Part shown: piece after piece, positions 57,486 to 64,000 of the stretch
Numbering within the stretch: the stretch's first letter is position 1
Layout of the letters: each line of letters starts with the position of its first letter
DNA from: Jiangella gansuensis DSM 44835
Lineage (GTDB): Bacteria > Actinomycetota > Actinomycetes > Jiangellales > Jiangellaceae
Reading direction: 5' to 3'
Length of the DNA stretch: 64,000 nt
Assembly (NCBI RefSeq): GCF_000515395.1
Contig: NZ_KI911782.1
Coordinates: 3,532,606 to 3,596,605 of the forward strand
Translations under genes and position numbers: made by a program
The notes under the pieces: generated by a model
Database searches by the model: none
What the model saw: only the letters and a program-made list of their open reading frames with translations
Told to the model about the DNA's origin: nothing

Positions 57486-58247
57486 TCACGCGAGCCGGTA
57501 CAGCGTCGGCTGGGCGGAGATGCCGTTCGCGGCGAAGTTGGCCAGCACGAAGCGGCGGAACGACCGGCGGAACACCATGCGCGGCGCCACATCGCGCAGC
57601 CGGTCCCACCGGCAGTGGTTGACGATGCCGTACTCGCGCGGCTCACCGTCCAACGGCGCCAGGACGCGGGAGTTGTCCAGGCCGGTGTTCACGTGCCACC
57701 AGCCGGCGGTGTACTCCCAGACCGGAACGAGCTCGCGCTCGTCGTCGGCGTAGAAGAAGTTGAAGAGGAAGACGCCGGGGCGGGTGGCGTCGACGTCGCC
57801 CATGTTTCGGGGGTTGCCGGCGGCCAGTTCGTAGGTGCGCCGGGCGGCGTGGCGGACCCGCCCGGCCAGCCGGGCGTACGCAGGGTGCTCGCGCAGGGCG
57901 GCCGCGGCCTCGGGCGTGACCGTCTCCACCAGTACGACGACGTCGTAGCGCGCCGGGCGGGTCAGCCGGCCCGCCGCCGCCGCGCGCCGCAGCAACCCGT
58001 GGTTCTCTCCGAACGCCAGGTGGGCGAAGCCGCGGAACACGGTGGCCCGGACGACGTGGTCGCCGGTGGCCGCCGGCAGCTGCCGGGTCAGCGCGGTGAT
58101 CTCGGCCAGCATGCGTCGCTTCGAGCGGCTGCCGGGCAGGAACATCGGCCTGCGGTCGACCTCCGCGGCCAGCAGCAGGTAGCCGGCCGGGCTCGGCGCC
58201 TCCAGTTCGGCCGGGGCTGGGTTCAGGTGTTCATTGACGATGCGCAT
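57486..58247 (-). CDS. Unrecognised protein controlled with a TetR regulator
   Basis: I do not recognise this 253-residue protein. It has no signal peptide or membrane helix. Notable features are a motif-like AHLAFGENHGLLRRA, then YDVVVLVETVTPEAAAALRE (ferredoxin-like strand pattern), and an aromatic C-terminal half (VFLFNFFYADDERELVPVWE, YTAGWWHVNTGLDNS) ending in a basic RRSFRRFVLANFAANG. The start at 58247 follows AGAGGA; a longer frame would include the operator. Its promoter carries two TetR-type operators. Confidence 0.7.
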   Translation of the reverse strand: MRIVNEHLNPAPAELEAPSPAGYLLLAAEVDRRPMFLPGSRSKRRMLAEITALTRQLPAATGDHVVRATVFRGFAHLAFGENHGLLRRAAAAGRLTRPARYDVVVLVETVTPEAAAALREHPAYARLAGRVRHAARRTYELAAGNPRNMGDVDATRPGVFLFNFFYADDERELVPVWEYTAGWWHVNTGLDNSRVLAPLDGEPREYGIVNHCRWDRLRDVAPRMVFRRSFRRFVLANFAANGISAQPTLYRLA

Positions 58248-58264
58248 CGCGGTTCCTCTCCTCT

Positions 58265-58352
58265 GCCAACGGCTGTTGGCCAACGCTCGTTGGCATAACT
58301 CTACGACCATTAGAGCAGAGGAGTCAACGGTTGTTGGCCAACGCTTGTTGGT
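58265..58352. promoter_or_regulatory. Two 30-bp TetR-type operators around a divergent promoter
   Basis: Sites at 58265-58294 and 58323-58352 share the pattern CAACGG-N-TGTTGGCCAACGC-N-N-GTTGG, differing at a few positions. Each consists of two CAAC/GTTG palindromes. On the minus strand, -35 TTGACT (58327-58322) and -10 TAGAGT (58303-58298) are 18 bp apart. Site 2 covers the -35 and site 1 lies at the transcription start. Confidence 0.8.
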
Positions 58353-58366
58353 CTAGGCTCGGTGCC

Positions 58367-58924
58367 GTGAGAAGGACAGCGGAGGAGACGAAATCAGTGA
58401 TCCTCGCGGCCGCCCGGGAACGGTTCGCGGCCGACGGCTATGAACGGGCCACCATCCGGGCGATCGCCGCGGACGCACGGATCGACCCGTCCATGGTGAT
58501 GCGATACTTCGGCTCGAAAGAGAAGCTGTTCGCGGCCGCGGCGTATTTCGACCTGGAGCTGCCCGAGCTCGTGGCGGCGCCGCTGGGGGAGGTGGGCCGC
58601 CGGCTGGCCGGGCACTTCCTGGACCGCTGGGAGGCCGACGAGGGACTGATGGTCCTGCTGCGCTCCGGCGTCACGAACGCCGACGCCGCGGAGCGGATGC
58701 GGTCGATCTTCGCCGAGCAGTTGTTGCCGGTGGTGGCGCGGTTCGGCGGCGACCCACACGAAGCGGGCCGCCGGGCCGGGCTGGCGGCGAGCCAGGTCCT
58801 GGGCCTGGCGCTGTGCCGGTATCTGCTGCGGTTCCCGCCGATCGCCTCCATGAGCAGGGCCGAGGTCGTGGACTACGTGGGCCCGACGCTGCAGCGCTAC
58901 CTCACCGGCGACTCGGGGGAGTAG
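58367..58924 (+). CDS. TetR-family transcriptional regulator
   Basis: The 185-residue protein has the TetR N-terminal helix-turn-helix (TKSVILAAARERFAADGYER, then TIRAIAADARIDPSMVMRYF) and an all-helical C-terminal domain (LSRAEVVDYVGPTLQRYL-like end). The GTG at 58367 gives a normal N-terminus. It very probably binds the two 30-bp operators just upstream and represses itself and the divergent gene. Confidence 0.92.
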   Translation: MRRTAEETKSVILAAARERFAADGYERATIRAIAADARIDPSMVMRYFGSKEKLFAAAAYFDLELPELVAAPLGEVGRRLAGHFLDRWEADEGLMVLLRSGVTNADAAERMRSIFAEQLLPVVARFGGDPHEAGRRAGLAASQVLGLALCRYLLRFPPIASMSRAEVVDYVGPTLQRYLTGDSGE

Positions 58925-58938
58925 CCGGTGAGGTAGCG
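58895..58938. terminator. Terminator overlapping the TetR gene end
   Basis: Perfect 15-bp inverted repeat (58895-58909 and 58924-58938). The left arm is coding and the TAG stop lies at the loop edge. It sits before the convergent protease gene end. Confidence 0.75.
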
Positions 58939-58974
58939 GAGATCGGCAGGTGTGCCGAGTTCGGGTGCGGTGCG

Positions 58975-59895
58975 TCAGGCGCCCGCGGCGGCGTTGTAGA
59001 CCGACCGCACGGTCCCGCCGAAGTACGGCCCGTACATGGTGTTCCGGTCGTTGGTGTACTTGTAGCTGTTGACGGAGTTCAGCCGGCCACCGGTGATCCA
59101 GCCGCCGCCGGACGACCCGCCGGTCATGTCGCAGGGGATGCCCTGAGTGGTGGAGCCGCCCGGGTCGTTGCGGGCCGTGCCGCTGCAGGAGAAGAGCCGC
59201 TGGCCGTTGAACGGGCTGGCCGCCGGGTAGCCGTACGACGTGTACGACAGGCCCCGTCCCTGATCGAAGGCGATCGGGTAGGAGCCGACGACGTCGGTCA
59301 GGCTCTGCCCGGTGCCGTTCTCGTTCATCACCGCGAACCCGGCGTCGACGGCGAAGTCGCCGCTGTTCGCCCAGCCGGTCGACGTGAACAGGTCCGAGGC
59401 GGTCCACTGGCCGTGCGGTGCGGCACCGTCGTGGTAGGCAGGTACGAACGTGAACCGGGACGCGAAGCCTCCTCCGCCGCCCTCGTGCAGGCAGTGCCCG
59501 GCGGTGGTGACGACGTCGCCGTTCGAGCTGGACGTGGCCGTGCCGGAGCAGACGTAGTCGACCCCGCCGATGGTGAAGAACACCTTGCCCAGCTCCGGCC
59601 GCGGATTCTCCGGCTCGGCAGCGCGGGCGATGCCGGCCCGCGACTCAGCCGCCGTGGCGGACGTGCCGTCGACCAGCACCTCGGCCGGGACGGCCGCACG
59701 CATCCGCTCGGGCGTCCAGTACTCGATGACGCTGCGTTGTTGCGCCTTCGTCGTGGCCAGTTCCTGATGGACGACGACGGCGGCGTCCGCGCCGGTGTTG
59801 CCGGCGTCGGGAGCGGCCACCGCCGGGATGGCGGCAACACCCGGCACCACGAGCGCGGCGCCGGCCAGGAGAGATCGAATGACGGGTTTCCTCAT
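58975..59895 (-). CDS. Secreted trypsin-like (glutamyl-endopeptidase-like, S1B) serine protease
   Basis: The 306-residue preproprotein has a signal peptide (SLLAGAALVVPGVAAIPAV), a propeptide of about 75 residues, and the S1 triad: His in VVTTAGHCLHEG, Asp in DFAVDAGFAVMN, Ser in DMTGGSSGGGWI. Likely disulfides are CSGTA with GHC and CSGTARND with GIPCDM. The ATG at 59895 is 7 bp after AGGGAGGA. A 17-bp repeat ACCTGTCATGTACAGGT at 59959-59975 upstream could be an operator. Confidence 0.85.
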   Translation of the reverse strand: MRKPVIRSLLAGAALVVPGVAAIPAVAAPDAGNTGADAAVVVHQELATTKAQQRSVIEYWTPERMRAAVPAEVLVDGTSATAAESRAGIARAAEPENPRPELGKVFFTIGGVDYVCSGTATSSSNGDVVTTAGHCLHEGGGGGFASRFTFVPAYHDGAAPHGQWTASDLFTSTGWANSGDFAVDAGFAVMNENGTGQSLTDVVGSYPIAFDQGRGLSYTSYGYPAASPFNGQRLFSCSGTARNDPGGSTTQGIPCDMTGGSSGGGWITGGRLNSVNSYKYTNDRNTMYGPYFGGTVRSVYNAAAGA

Positions 59896-60102
59896 GCCCA
59901 TTCCTCCCTGTTGAGGCATAACGTCAGATTCGACGCGTTGCTCAACGTACAGTCAACAACCTGTCATGTACAGGTATGTCGCAATTTTCGGGCATGGTAG
60001 AGCCGCAGACAACACCGACCACCGGTAGTCAGGTTTCGGTCATGACCGTTGTCGTATCGTCGAAATATGCAGGCCTGACGCGGTGCGGTGGAGCCGGTGC
60101 GG

Positions 60103-60906
60103 TCAGAGCGACGCGAAGAAAATCAACGCCATGCCGACGCTCAGGGCCACCTCGCTGGCGCACCGCCCAGCCGACGACGACAGCAGGCGCGACCCGCCGC
60201 GCGCGGATTCCGGCCGGGAGGCCGGCGCCGGCGGCAGGCCGGGACCGGCGGGCATGGCCAAGCGGTAGCTCAGTCGCACGGCCGGTTCGCCCACGCGAAA
60301 GCCCAGCGACGTCGCGGCGACCAGGAAATACAGTCCGAGCAGCCAATGGACGCCAGCGGCGGTCGCCACCTGGTGCTGCGTGCTCGCGGCGGTGTCCGCG
60401 GCCACCCCATGGCTCGTCGCGAACATGACGATCATGGCGACGCAGCCCACGAGGTGGTGCAGGTTGTAGCCGCCGTGCTCGCGTGCCGCGGCGCCGTCGG
60501 CGCTGCTGGTCAGGGGCCAGCCGGCCGCGGTCAAGCCGGGAGCCGGGGCGGCCCGCCGCCGGCGAGCCGCGCGGTCCGGGCCGGGCCAGCCGTCCGGATC
60601 GGATGCGCGGTCACCGGCCCGGCTCATCAGGCCGTCGTGCCACAGGATCGTGGCGAACCAGGCCGCCAGAACGCCGAACACGAGCACGCCCAGCGGTGCG
60701 GGAACGGGATTCTCGTCGAGCGGCGCGACCGTCAGCGCCATCGCCGCTCCCATGAGGGCATGGGAGATGTCGGCGACAGGTTCGCCCGCGAAGCCGGGCC
60801 GGCCGCGGTGGGTGAGCCGCCAGGCGACCACCCGCCCCGTGCAATACAGCGCGACGGCGGCGAGCGCGACGGACAGGGCGGTTCGGGCCAGGTCGATCGA
60901 CGTCAT
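60103..60906 (-). CDS. DUF5134-like integral membrane protein
   Basis: The 267-residue protein has about six membrane segments and histidines in or near them (DISHALMGAAMAL, HHLVGCVAMIVMF, GVHWLLGLYFLVAATSLG), the pattern of actinobacterial DUF5134 proteins often found near copper genes. Function is not known. The ATG at 60906 is chosen with GGGAG 8 bp upstream. Confidence 0.72.
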   Translation of the reverse strand: MTSIDLARTALSVALAAVALYCTGRVVAWRLTHRGRPGFAGEPVADISHALMGAAMALTVAPLDENPVPAPLGVLVFGVLAAWFATILWHDGLMSRAGDRASDPDGWPGPDRAARRRRAAPAPGLTAAGWPLTSSADGAAAREHGGYNLHHLVGCVAMIVMFATSHGVAADTAASTQHQVATAAGVHWLLGLYFLVAATSLGFRVGEPAVRLSYRLAMPAGPGLPPAPASRPESARGGSRLLSSSAGRCASEVALSVGMALIFFASL

Positions 60907-61364
60907 CGGCGTCACTCCCCGTTCGTTCGGGTGCCAGCGGTCAGGCCGTCGCAGCCGGAGCGGGCCAGCCGTCTCGGTTCATGTGACGGCCTCCCGTGCT
61001 TCGCGGCCCGATGACGCCGGCGCAGGTCACGCCGTGGGTTCACCGTAGTGGAGTAGGGGCGCCGAGAAAAGCCTTGAATTCATTCCTGACGCTCAGTAAT
61101 TTAGCGGTCATGACTGCCTTGACGTCGCCCATCGATGGCTGGAGCGTCATGCTTCCGCAGTACTTCGAGCAACAAACGATTCCCACTGCATCAAGCCACT
61201 GCAGATTGGAATCAGAAAACTCTTGTCGGTCATGACTTCGGGTGTCATTGTGGAGTCACAACTGAACACTGGAGTCCCGCTCGGGACGATCAGCTTCACA
61301 CCTGGTTCCTGAGCGGCTGTGGCTGCGGCTTCTCGGGGGTCTTCCAACCCACAAGGGAGGAACG
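60907..61364. other. Long intergenic stretch with lower GC
   Basis: No convincing gene. The segment from about 61060 to 61300 is less GC-rich than its surroundings. It can encode short peptides on both strands (plus 61110-61235; minus about 61297-61147), but codon thirds and ribosome sites are poor for each. It may be the decayed remains of a gene. Confidence 0.4.
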
Positions 61365-61487
61365 ATGAAGGGTAGGCACAGGCGGCGGCGTCCCACCAGG
61401 TCGCGCAGGGGCTGGCCTCTTGGCTGGTTGAAGAGTTCCGCGCGCGGACGTGGGGAAGATCCGAATGCGGTGGTGGTCACCAGGTGA
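61365..61487 (+). CDS. Possible small basic peptide
   Basis: A 40-codon frame starts at an ATG preceded by a strong ribosome site (AGGGAGG, 61354-61360). It encodes a very basic peptide (MKGRHRRRRPTRSRRGWPLG, then a milder C-terminus). No relative is known to me. The ribosome site is the main support. Confidence 0.3.
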   Translation: MKGRHRRRRPTRSRRGWPLGWLKSSARGRGEDPNAVVVTR

Positions 61488-61550
61488 CGCCGGGGCACTC
61501 CAGGTCCTGAGGCGCCCGTCCCGTCACGGGGGAGGGCGGGCAGTCACAGG

Positions 61551-61592
61551 ACACGAAAGGTCCAGCTCGAAATCGAGCTGGACCTTTCGTGT
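61551..61592. terminator. Near-perfect 42-bp palindrome, terminator
   Basis: Arms of 20 bp (61551-61570 and 61573-61592) are exact complements with only AA between, so the loop forms by opening the last pairs. It lies 19 bp past the end of the VOC gene on the minus strand. Confidence 0.85.
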
Positions 61593-61611
61593 GTGTGGAG
61601 CGATTTTCCCC

Positions 61612-61989
61612 TCAGCTCTCCTGGATCACCGACATCACGTTGCCGGCGGGGTCGGTGAACCACGCGATGAGCGGGCCGCCGCCGCGGAATATGCCCTTCT
61701 CATCGGTTTCGATCGGGGTTCCCTCGTAACGCTCGAACCGCACGCCGCGGCGGGTGAGTTCCTCGACGGCGGCCTCGATGTCGTCGACCGGGAAGTTGAG
61801 GATGGTGAACGATGCCGGCGTGTGGTCGTCCTTGGGGTAGACCAGGATCGGCGTCCGGCCGGCGATGCGCAGCTCGAGCATGCCGTTCTGTTCGCCGACA
61901 TCCAAGCCCAGTGTCTCGGTGTAGAACTGCTTGGCGCGCGGGACGTCGTCGACCGAGAAGCCGCTGAAAGCCTCGCTGTTCTGGAACAT
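61612..61989 (-). CDS. VOC (glyoxalase/bleomycin-resistance) family protein
   Basis: The 125-residue protein has the VOC fold in two beta-alpha-beta-beta-beta halves: FSVDDVPRAKQFYTETLGLD, LVYPKDDHTPASFTILNFPV, and GGGPLIAWFTDPAGNVMSVI with the C-terminal metal-binding-type Glu. The usual N-terminal His ligand is not obvious. The substrate is unknown. AAGGAGAA precedes the ATG. Confidence 0.85.
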   Translation of the reverse strand: MFQNSEAFSGFSVDDVPRAKQFYTETLGLDVGEQNGMLELRIAGRTPILVYPKDDHTPASFTILNFPVDDIEAAVEELTRRGVRFERYEGTPIETDEKGIFRGGGPLIAWFTDPAGNVMSVIQES

Positions 61990-62175
61990 GTGGTTCTCCT
62001 TCCGTGGCGGTCACGCGGCCGGTGCCGCCGGGCGCGGTGGTGGCCGCGTCGTCGCCCACCTGGTCGGTGGCCTCAGGTGTACAGACCAGACTGGCACCGA
62101 AGGCTCATCGATGGCCGGCCCGGCGGCGATCGACTCGACGAAGCGCCACCAGGGCATCTGCCGCGCGGGAGCCCG

Positions 62176-62985
62176 TCAGGTCCGGGCGGCGTATCGGGCC
62201 GGGCCGACACCCAGATACCGGGTGAAGTGCCGGGTCAGGTGGGCCTGGTCGTAGAAGCCGGCCGCCGTGGCCACGTCAGCGGGGCGGTGGCCGTCCAGCA
62301 GCAGCCGCCGCGCCAGCTCGACCCGGCGACCGGTGAGGTACCGGTGCGGCGGCAGGCCGAACGCCGTGGTGAATGAACGGACCAGGTGGGTGGGGTGTGC
62401 GTGGAGTTCGGCGGCCGCGTCGCGCAGGGTGAGGCCGCTGGTCGTCCGGGAGTCCAGCAGCTCGCGCAGCCGACCCGCCAGCGCGGCCGGTGCGGGTCGC
62501 GGGCCGTCGGACGGTTGCCGCAGCCGCTGTCGCAGCCGGTCGCGGATCAGCACCAGGCGGCTCTCGGCTTCCAGGTCGTCGCCGGGCTGATCCAGAGCGC
62601 GGTGCAACTGGTGCAGTCGTTGCCGCAACCTGCGGTCCAGCAGCGTCGGTTCGTCCACAGCGGAACCGATCAGGTCGTCGCCGAGGACGGACGGGTCGAG
62701 GTACAGCACCCGCTTGCGGAACCCACCGGGGGTAGCGGCACGACCGTCATGAGGCACGTGCGGCGGCAGGAGCGTGACCGCTGAGCCGCCGGCGCCGTGG
62801 TGATGACGGTCGAGATCGAAGCGGATGGCGCCGTCGTCGACGATCAGCAGCGTCCACGCGTCGTGCGTGTGCGCGGGGTAGGCGTGATCGGTGAAATGCG
62901 CATGGAAGACCTCGACCACCCCGGGCACGGGCGGGCGCCAGGCGCGCACCATGGCTGGAGCGCCGGCGGTGTGCGAGTGCTGCAC
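62176..62985 (-). CDS. AraC-family transcriptional regulator
   Basis: The 269-residue protein has an N-terminal cupin-type arabinose-binding-like domain (FHAHFTDHAYPAHTHDAWTL, LLPPHVPHDG) and a C-terminal double helix-turn-helix (LTLRDAAAELHAHPTHLVRS to PADVATAAGFYDQAHLTRHF, RYLGVGPARY). The start is uncertain: GTG 62985 or ATG 62952, neither with a good ribosome site. It is divergent from the DUF2000-like gene 49 bp away, a probable target. Confidence 0.87.
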   Translation of the reverse strand: MQHSHTAGAPAMVRAWRPPVPGVVEVFHAHFTDHAYPAHTHDAWTLLIVDDGAIRFDLDRHHHGAGGSAVTLLPPHVPHDGRAATPGGFRKRVLYLDPSVLGDDLIGSAVDEPTLLDRRLRQRLHQLHRALDQPGDDLEAESRLVLIRDRLRQRLRQPSDGPRPAPAALAGRLRELLDSRTTSGLTLRDAAAELHAHPTHLVRSFTTAFGLPPHRYLTGRRVELARRLLLDGHRPADVATAAGFYDQAHLTRHFTRYLGVGPARYAART

Positions 62986-63034
62986 GCTAAGACCGTACAA
63001 GACCCGGGGCCGGCGTCGGCGGCACGCTGGCCGG

Positions 63035-63457
63035 GTGACCGATGAGATCCGTTTCACCACCAAGATCGCCGTTCTGCTCGCCGAAGACCTCGAGGTCTGG
63101 CAGCGGCTCAACGTCACGGCGTTCCTGATCAGTGGCGTCGCCGGCGCGGAACCGGAGCTGCTGGGAGAGCCGTACGCCGATGCCGACGGCACCGCATACC
63201 TGCCGATGTTCCGCCAGCCGGTCATGGTGTTCGCCGGCGCCGACGATGTTCTCCGCGCCGCGCACCGGCGGGCCGTGGACCGCGGCCTGCGCCCGTCCGT
63301 GTTCACCCGGGAGTTGTTCGCCACCGGCAACGATCGCGACAACCGGGCCGCGGTGCGAGCCGTCCCGCGTGATCAGCTCGATCTCGTCGGACTGGCCGTG
63401 CACGGGCCGCGGAACGCGGTGGACAAGATGATCAAGGGCGCTCGCCTGCACCCGTGA
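63035..63457 (+). CDS. DUF2000-family protein
   Basis: The 140-residue protein begins FTTKIAVLLAEDLEVWQRLN, followed by VTAFLISGVAG and FRQPVMVFAG, the pattern of DUF2000, whose solved structures resemble peptidyl-tRNA hydrolase-2-like folds. Function is unknown. The GTG at 63035 gives the family N-terminus. Its last 26 bp overlap the convergent monooxygenase-like gene. Confidence 0.78.
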   Translation: MTDEIRFTTKIAVLLAEDLEVWQRLNVTAFLISGVAGAEPELLGEPYADADGTAYLPMFRQPVMVFAGADDVLRAAHRRAVDRGLRPSVFTRELFATGNDRDNRAAVRAVPRDQLDLVGLAVHGPRNAVDKMIKGARLHP

Positions 63458-63758
63458 GCGGGACGCCCAAGCCGCCGACGAGCCGCACCTCCTGACCGCT
63501 GAACTCGCCGGTGAGCATGGGCATCGCCGCGGCGATGGCGGCCTTCGTCTCGGGCAGCTCCAAGGAGGCGTCGTGGTGCTCCTTGCTCTCCCAGATCTCG
63601 CTGATCCAGATGACGTCGTCGTCGGTGTCGGAGACGCCCACGGCATAGAGTTGGCAGCCGGCGGCGCGCAGGCCGTCGGTGCCCTCGAGCAGGATGGCGA
63701 CGACGTCGTCGCGGTGGCCGGGCCGGGTGCGCATACTGCCTTGGTATCCGTAGTTCAC
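63432..63758 (-). CDS. Antibiotic biosynthesis monooxygenase (ABM) fold protein
   Basis: The 108-residue dimeric ferredoxin-like protein has GSMRTRPGHRDDVVAILLEG, LYAVGVSDTDDDVIWISEIW and SKEHHDASLELPETKAAIAA, typical of ABM-fold quinol monooxygenase-like proteins, which often act without cofactor. The substrate is unknown. Confidence 0.82.
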   Translation of the reverse strand: MNYGYQGSMRTRPGHRDDVVAILLEGTDGLRAAGCQLYAVGVSDTDDDVIWISEIWESKEHHDASLELPETKAAIAAAMPMLTGEFSGQEVRLVGGLGVPLTGAGERP

Positions 63759-63809
63759 GTTGCCGATCGTGTCACGGCAGGTGGGACGGCGGCTTGTATG
63801 AACCCGACT

Positions 63810-64000
63810 TCAGCCGCGGCTGCCGATCTCCGCGACCAGCGCGCAGGTGTCGGCAACCGGGTCGATGTGGTTCACGTGCGCGGCGAGCCGGCCGAGCATC
63901 TCCCGCAGCGCCTGGCGATCGGCGTCGTCGAGGCAACCGAGCACGTGGTCTTCGGCGCGCAGCATGCGCCGGTCGACCTCGGCCAGGGCCTCGCGGCCGT
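63810..64000 (-). CDS. MarR-family regulator, C-terminal part (cut by window end)
   Basis: The last 62 codons of a minus-strand gene read EVDRRMLRAEDHVLGCLDDA, then DRQALREMLGRLAAHVNHID and a TGA at 63812-63810. This matches the C-terminal dimerisation helices of MarR proteins. The DNA-binding part lies outside the window. Confidence 0.6.
   Translation of the reverse strand, partial: GREALAEVDRRMLRAEDHVLGCLDDADRQALREMLGRLAAHVNHIDPVADTCALVAEIGSRG

Noticed and set aside
61110-61235. A lanthipeptide-like precursor
   Set aside because: The Ser/Cys pattern is loose, the ribosome site is weak and no modifying enzyme, protease or exporter is nearby. It is kept only as a low-interest frame.

Overview
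The window is high-GC, densely packed DNA from an actinomycete. The evidence is GC-rich codon thirds, frequent GTG/TTG starts, Tat and lipobox exports, actinobacterial -10 elements (TAAGCT, TAAAGT) before the rRNA operon, and a 16S-23S spacer with no tRNA. From memory the 16S signature fits a Jiangella-like lineage, but I could not align it. I see no insertion sequence, phage, CRISPR array or tRNA gene.

Region 1 (about 1-31.6 kb) looks like one catabolic island. After a Tat-exported beta-propeller protein and a convergent FAD/Fe-S D-2-hydroxyacid oxidase come two Tat-exported beta-propeller proteins of the arabinanase/levansucrase/invertase type and an exported alpha/beta-hydrolase. All three carry the same roughly 145-residue binding module. 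Next is a peptide/oligosaccharide-class ABC transporter with an IclR-type regulator inside its operon and a DHDPS-family aldolase at the end. A long operon follows with two Gfo/Idh/MocA oxidoreductases, an FAH-family protein, a D-aminoacylase-like amidohydrolase, a RidA protein and a class III PLP enzyme. A divergent D-threonine-aldolase/D-serine-dehydratase-like gene lies beside it. A minus-strand operon completes the set: an enolase-superfamily dehydratase, a D-2-hydroxyacid dehydrogenase, another secreted propeller protein with the modules in reverse order, and an amidohydrolase-2 (lactonase-like) protein. The four promoter regions heading these units each hold one copy of a TGGAA-N5-TTCCA palindrome, of the kind bound by IclR proteins. 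I infer a single regulon for an acylated, probably amino-bearing sugar or sugar acid degraded by a non-phosphorylative route.

Region 2 (31.7-37.5 kb) encodes a MacAB-like export system (FtsX-type permease, ATPase, membrane-fusion protein, lipoprotein) beside an OmpR-type two-component system. Two near-identical direct-repeat sites may link them. Region 3 (37.6-43.6 kb) is a complete rrn operon with three tandem promoters, a pre-23S processing stem and a large terminator, followed by a gene remnant.

Region 4 (43.8-64 kb) is mixed. It holds an AEC-type carrier, a secreted M28 peptidase, and an SDR with an NTF2-like secreted protein. It also holds a divergent sugar locus: DeoR regulator and GH4 enzyme against PfkB kinase, sugar ABC importer and secreted PIG-L deacetylase. 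A TetR gene with two 30-bp operators faces an unknown gene. A trypsin-like protease, a DUF5134-like membrane protein, VOC, AraC, DUF2000-like and ABM-like genes, and the end of a MarR gene close the window.
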